Made by a program: the position numbers and the translations under genes
Shown: piece after piece, positions 60,587 through 64,000 of the stretch
Position numbering within the stretch: the first letter of the stretch is position 1
How the letters are laid out: each line of letters opens with the position of its first letter
Origin: Alphaproteobacteria bacterium
GTDB taxonomy: Bacteria; Pseudomonadota; Alphaproteobacteria; Caulobacterales; Maricaulaceae
Direction: 5' to 3'
NCBI GenBank assembly: GCA_024742735.1
Contig: JANSXV010000001.1
Location: forward strand, 62,001-126,000
DNA length: 64,000 nt
Notes under the pieces: generated by a model
Seen by the model: only the letters and a program-made list of their open reading frames with translations
The model's database searches: none
What the model was told of the DNA's origin: nothing

Positions 60587-63118
60587 ATGACCGACCAACA
60601 CGTCCACGAGGTCCAGGAGACCGACCCGCCGCAGCCGGCCCCCAAGGCCGGGCGCATGGCGAAGCCGCTGACCCGGGCGGTGTTCTGGACGGCGAGTCTG
60701 GCGGCTCTGGCCGCAGCGGCGGTCGCGATCATCGCCGGCGCCGGGGCGGGCTGGCATGGCGTGGTGCTGCTGTCGGGCATCGCCAGCGCCGCGCTGCTTC
60801 TGATGTACGCGCTCGCCGCCGGCGAAGCGGCGGGGCGGTCCATGGCGAAGGATGAGGAGCCGGCGCCCGGCGGTCTCGCATCCGCCGCCTTGGAGGGCTT
60901 GTCAGACCCGGTCCTGATCACAGGTCCAACGGGCGCCGGGCGCTTCGCCAATGCCGCCTACCGCAAGCTGGCCAAGGCCGCGCCAGGCGGGTCAGGTCTG
61001 TCCCTGCCGGCGCCGGAGCGCCTGTTTTCCGGCGCTGCGTCCGGCGCCATTTACCGCCTGAGCCGGGCCGCAGCGGCCGGTGAGCCGGCGCGCGAACTGG
61101 TCGGCCGGATCGAGTTCGGCGCCGGGGAGGGGGAGGTCTACGCCGCGGAGGTCTCTCCGATGCCCGGCGGCGGCGCGGTCTGGCGCTTTGCCCGGGCGGT
61201 TGAGGAAGGCGAGGCGGCCGACCCGCTGGCGCCGGACTGGGCCGATCACGCCCCGGTCGGCCTGTTCCTGGTCGATACCGAGGGCCGTGTTCTGGCCGCC
61301 AACCAGACCCTGCGTGACTGGCTCGGGGTTGAGCCGGCCACCGCGCTCAAACTTTCCGACATGCTCGCCGGCGACGGCGCGGGCGCCGTGACGCGGTCTC
61401 GGACCGCAGGCGCGATTCAGCGGCTTGACGCCCGCCTGATCGGGCGAGAAGGCGTCGAAAGCCCGGTGGTGGTCGCCGTCGACTGGACCGATGAACGTCC
61501 GGCCCGGGCGCGCGGCGTGATCTATGGCCTGTCGGCTGCGGGCGCGCCTCCGGGCGTCGCGCAGCTGGCCGAAGCTTCCGGCGGCGCAGACAAGCCCGGG
61601 CGAACCTTTGAAGACATGTTCTCGGCGGCTCCGTTCGGCGTGGCGCGTCTTGATGGCGCGGATCCGCTCAGCGCTGTCGTGGAGGACGCCAATCCGGCGC
61701 TTGTGCAGCTGTCGGGCGGTTCGGCCGTGCCCGGCGCGCGCTTCGCCGATCTGTTCGAAGCCGGTGAGGGGCTGTCCGCCGCCTTTGAAACGGCGCTCGC
61801 TGGACGCGGCGAGCCGGGCGAGGCCGAGCTGAAGACCGACGAGGGCGTGCGCCCGGTCCACGTCTTCCTGGGACCCGCCCGGGCCGGCAAGCGCGCGGCC
61901 TATCTCGTGGACATCACCGCGTGGAAGAGCCTGGAGAACCAGGTCTCCCAGTCCTCCAAGATGCAGGCGGTCGGCCAGCTCGCCAGCGGCGTGGCCCATG
62001 ACTTCAACAACATGCTCACCGCCATCCGGCTCAATGTCGGCGAGCTGCTCAACCGTCACCCGGTCGGCGACCCGTCCTATTCCGATCTGCAGCAGATCAA
62101 TTCCGTCGTGACCCGCCAGGCGGGGCTGGTGAAGAAGCTGCTCGCCTTCTCGCGCAAGCAGACCTTCCGCCTGACGGTGTTTGATCTGTCTGATGTGCTG
62201 TCGGATTGCTCGGTCATGCTGGGCCAGATCCTGGAAGAGACGGTCAAGCTGGAGATCCGGCACGGTCGCGACCTGCCCCTGGTGCGGGCCGACCGGCACC
62301 AGATCGACAACATCCTGGTCAATCTCGCCACCAATGCCCGCGACGCCATGAGGCCGAATGGCGGAACCCTGACCATCACCACTGAAGCGCTGGATGAGGC
62401 CGCTGTGGCCAGGGCCGGCGCGCCTGATCCCAAGGCCGGGCGCTGGGCGGCGATCCATATTTCCGACACCGGCTGCGGCATGGATGAGGCGACGCAGGCG
62501 AAGATTTTCGAGCCCTTCTTCACCACCAAATCCGCCGGGGAGGGCACGGGGCTGGGGCTCGCCACGGTCTACGGGATCGTCAAGCAGACCGGCGGCTATC
62601 TGTTCGTGGAGTCTGCGCCGGGGGAGGGAACCACCTTCCACATCTACCTGCCCGAGCACATTCCAAGCGAAGAAGAAGCCGAAGAGATCAAGGCGGAGGA
62701 GAAGGCGAAGTCCACCCCGGTCAAGCCGTCCGATCTCGCCGGGCATGGCCGGATCCTGCTGGTCGAGGACGAGGATGCGGTGCGCGCCTTTGCTGCGAAA
62801 TCGCTGAAGCGCCGCGGCTATGAGGTGGTTGAGGCGCGCGACGGCGAGCACGCACTGGAAATCCTGGAAGACGAGCCGGAGAGTTTCGACATCCTGATCT
62901 CCGACGTGGTCATGCCCGGGCTCGACGGCCCCTCGCTCCTGAAGGAGGCGCGCCAGTATCTGGGGCGGGCCCGAATCGTCTTCATGTCCGGCTATGCCGA
63001 GGAGGAGTTCTCCGACACGCTGTCGTCCGATCTCGACATCTCCTTCCTGCCCAAGCCCTTCGATATCCAGCAGCTCGCCGAGCGGGTGAAGCAGGAAATG
63101 GCGCACGTCCAGGTCTGA
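60587..63118 (+). CDS. cckA: Hybrid histidine kinase CckA
   Basis: An 843-residue cell-cycle kinase/phosphatase that feeds phosphate to ChpT and then CtrA/CpdR. Two N-terminal membrane helices (about residues 28-75) are followed by PAS-type regions (about 100-200, 215-310 and 340-445), HisKA with His471 in GVAHDFNNMLTAIRLNVGEL, HATPase_c (NLATNARDAMRPNGG, GTGLGLATVYGIVKQTGGYL) and a C-terminal receiver with phospho-Asp773 in ILISDVVMPG. The HDFNN H-box and the terminal receiver are the CckA hallmarks. Its position after flhB matches Caulobacter as I recall it. Confidence 0.95.
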   Translation: MTDQHVHEVQETDPPQPAPKAGRMAKPLTRAVFWTASLAALAAAAVAIIAGAGAGWHGVVLLSGIASAALLLMYALAAGEAAGRSMAKDEEPAPGGLASAALEGLSDPVLITGPTGAGRFANAAYRKLAKAAPGGSGLSLPAPERLFSGAASGAIYRLSRAAAAGEPARELVGRIEFGAGEGEVYAAEVSPMPGGGAVWRFARAVEEGEAADPLAPDWADHAPVGLFLVDTEGRVLAANQTLRDWLGVEPATALKLSDMLAGDGAGAVTRSRTAGAIQRLDARLIGREGVESPVVVAVDWTDERPARARGVIYGLSAAGAPPGVAQLAEASGGADKPGRTFEDMFSAAPFGVARLDGADPLSAVVEDANPALVQLSGGSAVPGARFADLFEAGEGLSAAFETALAGRGEPGEAELKTDEGVRPVHVFLGPARAGKRAAYLVDITAWKSLENQVSQSSKMQAVGQLASGVAHDFNNMLTAIRLNVGELLNRHPVGDPSYSDLQQINSVVTRQAGLVKKLLAFSRKQTFRLTVFDLSDVLSDCSVMLGQILEETVKLEIRHGRDLPLVRADRHQIDNILVNLATNARDAMRPNGGTLTITTEALDEAAVARAGAPDPKAGRWAAIHISDTGCGMDEATQAKIFEPFFTTKSAGEGTGLGLATVYGIVKQTGGYLFVESAPGEGTTFHIYLPEHIPSEEEAEEIKAEEKAKSTPVKPSDLAGHGRILLVEDEDAVRAFAAKSLKRRGYEVVEARDGEHALEILEDEPESFDILISDVVMPGLDGPSLLKEARQYLGRARIVFMSGYAEEEFSDTLSSDLDISFLPKPFDIQQLAERVKQEMAHVQV

Positions 63119-63156
63119 GCCGCATCGTCGCCGGCGTTCCGGTCCACCGGACCAAT

Positions 63157-63171
63157 GTTCCTGTTGCGTTC
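63157..63171 (+). promoter_or_regulatory. LexA (SOS) box of recA
   Basis: GTTC-CTGTTGC-GTTC exactly fits the alphaproteobacterial LexA motif GTTC-N7-GTTC and overlaps the -35 element of the recA promoter. Confidence 0.85.
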
Positions 63172-63192
63172 GCGGAACAAAGTGGGTACAAC
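63164..63192 (+). promoter_or_regulatory. recA promoter
   Basis: TTGCGT (63164-63169), a 17-bp spacer and TACAAC (63187-63192). The LexA box covers the -35, as expected for SOS repression. The leader to the ATG is about 45 bases. Confidence 0.5.
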
Positions 63193-63243
63193 TCCTTCGA
63201 TTGCTCGACTCAGGCGAGCGTGGAATAACGGGAGGACGCCCCA

Positions 63244-64000
63244 ATGGCCCAAGCAAATCTGCGTGTGGTGAAAGAGCCGGATATGGATAAACAAAAGGCG
63301 CTGGACGCCGCCCTCTCGCAAATCGACCGCGCCTTCGGCAAAGGCTCGGTGATGAAGCTGGGCGCCAAGCCGAACACGAATATTGAGGCGATCTCGACCG
63401 GCTCTCTGGGTCTGGATATCGCGCTCGGCGTCGGCGGTCTGCCCAAGGGGCGGATTGTCGAGATCTACGGTCCGGAGAGCTCGGGCAAGACCACGCTCGC
63501 CCTCCATACGGTGGCCGAATGCCAGAAGTCCGGCGGAACCGCCGCATTCGTGGACGCCGAGCATGCGCTGGATCCGATCTATGCCCGCAAGCTGGGCGTG
63601 GATGTGGGCGAGCTGCTGGTCTCCCAGCCTGACGCGGGCGAACAGGCGCTGGAGATCGCCGACACGCTCGTGCGCTCCGGCGCCATCGACGTGCTGGTGA
63701 TCGACTCCGTGGCCGCGCTGACCCCGCGCGCGGAACTGGAAGGCGAGATGGGTGATTCCCTGCCTGGCCTTCAGGCGCGCCTCATGAGCCAGGCGCTGCG
63801 CAAGCTGACCGGCTCCATCTCCAAGTCCAACTGCCTTGTGATCTTCATCAACCAGATCCGCATGAAGATCGGGGTGATGTTCGGGTCCCCGGAGACGACG
63901 ACGGGCGGCAACGCGCTGAAATTCTACTCCTCGGTCCGCCTGGACATCCGCCGCATCGGTGCGATCAAGGACCGTGACGAGGTCATCGGCAATCAGACCC
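63244..64000 (+). CDS. recA: Recombinase RecA (3' end outside window)
   Basis: The first 252 codons are present; the gene runs off the right edge. Start ATG 63244 is preceded by GGGAGGAC. Walker [10 protein letters not shown], the [10 protein letters not shown] segment, Walker [11 protein letters not shown] and the L2 region [14 protein letters not shown] are intact. It forms the strand-exchange filament and triggers LexA self-cleavage; its own LexA box lies upstream. Confidence 0.97.
   Translation, partial: MAQANLRVVKEPDMDKQKALDAALSQIDRAFGKGSVMKLGAKPNTNIEAISTGSLGLDIALGVGGLPKGRIVEIYGPESSGKTTLALHTVAECQKSGGTAAFVDAEHALDPIYARKLGVDVGELLVSQPDAGEQALEIADTLVRSGAIDVLVIDSVAALTPRAELEGEMGDSLPGLQARLMSQALRKLTGSISKSNCLVIFINQIRMKIGVMFGSPETTTGGNALKFYSSVRLDIRRIGAIKDRDEVIGNQT

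Noticed and set aside
63136-63153. GGTCC-ACC-GGACC hairpin after cckA as a terminator
   Set aside because: The stem is only five base pairs, the loop three bases, and there is no T-run.
60992-63547. Very long open frame (about 850 codons) on the minus strand opposite cckA and recA, and similar long antisense frames elsewhere (for example 267-1769 and 16730-18490)
   Set aside because: They mirror the codon pattern of the real genes on the other strand in GC-rich DNA and show no recognisable domains.
1-64000. tRNA, rRNA, CRISPR, insertion sequences, prophage or toxin-antitoxin loci
   Set aside because: None could be supported: all gaps are under about 290 bp, no cloverleaf or regular repeat-spacer array was seen, and no transposase, integrase or phage gene is present.

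Overview
The window is 64 kb of GC-rich, densely coding chromosome from an alphaproteobacterium, most likely of the Caulobacterales/Maricaulales type (Caulobacter-, Maricaulis- or Oceanicaulis-like). The evidence is the cell-cycle kinase CckA directly behind flhB and before recA, a DivJ/PleC-type kinase, a TTAA-N7-TTAA (CtrA-type) box between flgB and fliO, two GTTC-N7-GTTC (alphaproteobacterial LexA-type) boxes, and the scpA-scpB-tatABC and flgFGAH/fliLM arrangements. No rRNA, tRNA, CRISPR array, transposase or prophage gene was seen, and no intergenic gap exceeds about 290 bp.

Layout. 1-5.8 kb: the 3' part of an Mrp/NuoN-type antiporter subunit; a two-gene unit of a DnaA-domain-IV-like protein and a DUF6456 protein behind a possible SOS box; a small lipoprotein related to the N-terminal domain of the neighbouring alpha/beta hydrolase; and an SdpR/SdpI-like repressor-membrane protein pair. 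5.8-16.6 kb: a PvdQ/aculeacin-type acylase, argG, a DUF418 membrane protein, a beta-propeller protein, ftsK, sufE, DUF5330 and an unknown protein. 16.8-26 kb: a DivJ-like kinase, nitroreductase, erpA, then dgt-SPOR-nagZ-scpA-scpB-tatA-tatB-tatC. 26-36 kb: accessory metabolism, with UbiD, a BLUF photoreceptor, a serine hydrolase, and a leftward group encoding a paraoxonase-like lactonase, crotonase, class IV aminotransferase, sulfotransferase-like protein and DUF2237. 36-45.7 kb: family-4-like uracil-DNA glycosylase, ETF-ubiquinone oxidoreductase, TPR lipoprotein, ispE, a WecA-like transferase, an M14 carboxypeptidase, polyprenyl diphosphate synthase, DUF2007, a tRNA-type methyltransferase and an S49 peptidase. 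45.7-60.5 kb: flagellar genes in four transcription units (flgFGAH leftward; fliL-fliM-DUF6468-MotE-like-TPR rightward; fliOP leftward; flgBC-fliEQR-flhB rightward). 60.6-64 kb: cckA and the 5' part of recA.

How it fits together. The flagellar units encode the rod, the P/L-ring assembly helpers, the switch protein FliM, FliL and most of the export gate. They carry visible signals of a Caulobacter-like hierarchy: a CtrA-type box between fliO and flgB, and a sigma-54 -24/-12 element before flgF. CckA, the top kinase of the CtrA pathway, follows flhB. The most unusual items are the LexA-type box in front of the DnaA-like/DUF6456 pair, three copies of a dispersed inverted-repeat element, the lipoprotein/hydrolase paralogy, and the lactonase-crotonase-aminotransferase-sulfotransferase group, whose substrate is unknown.
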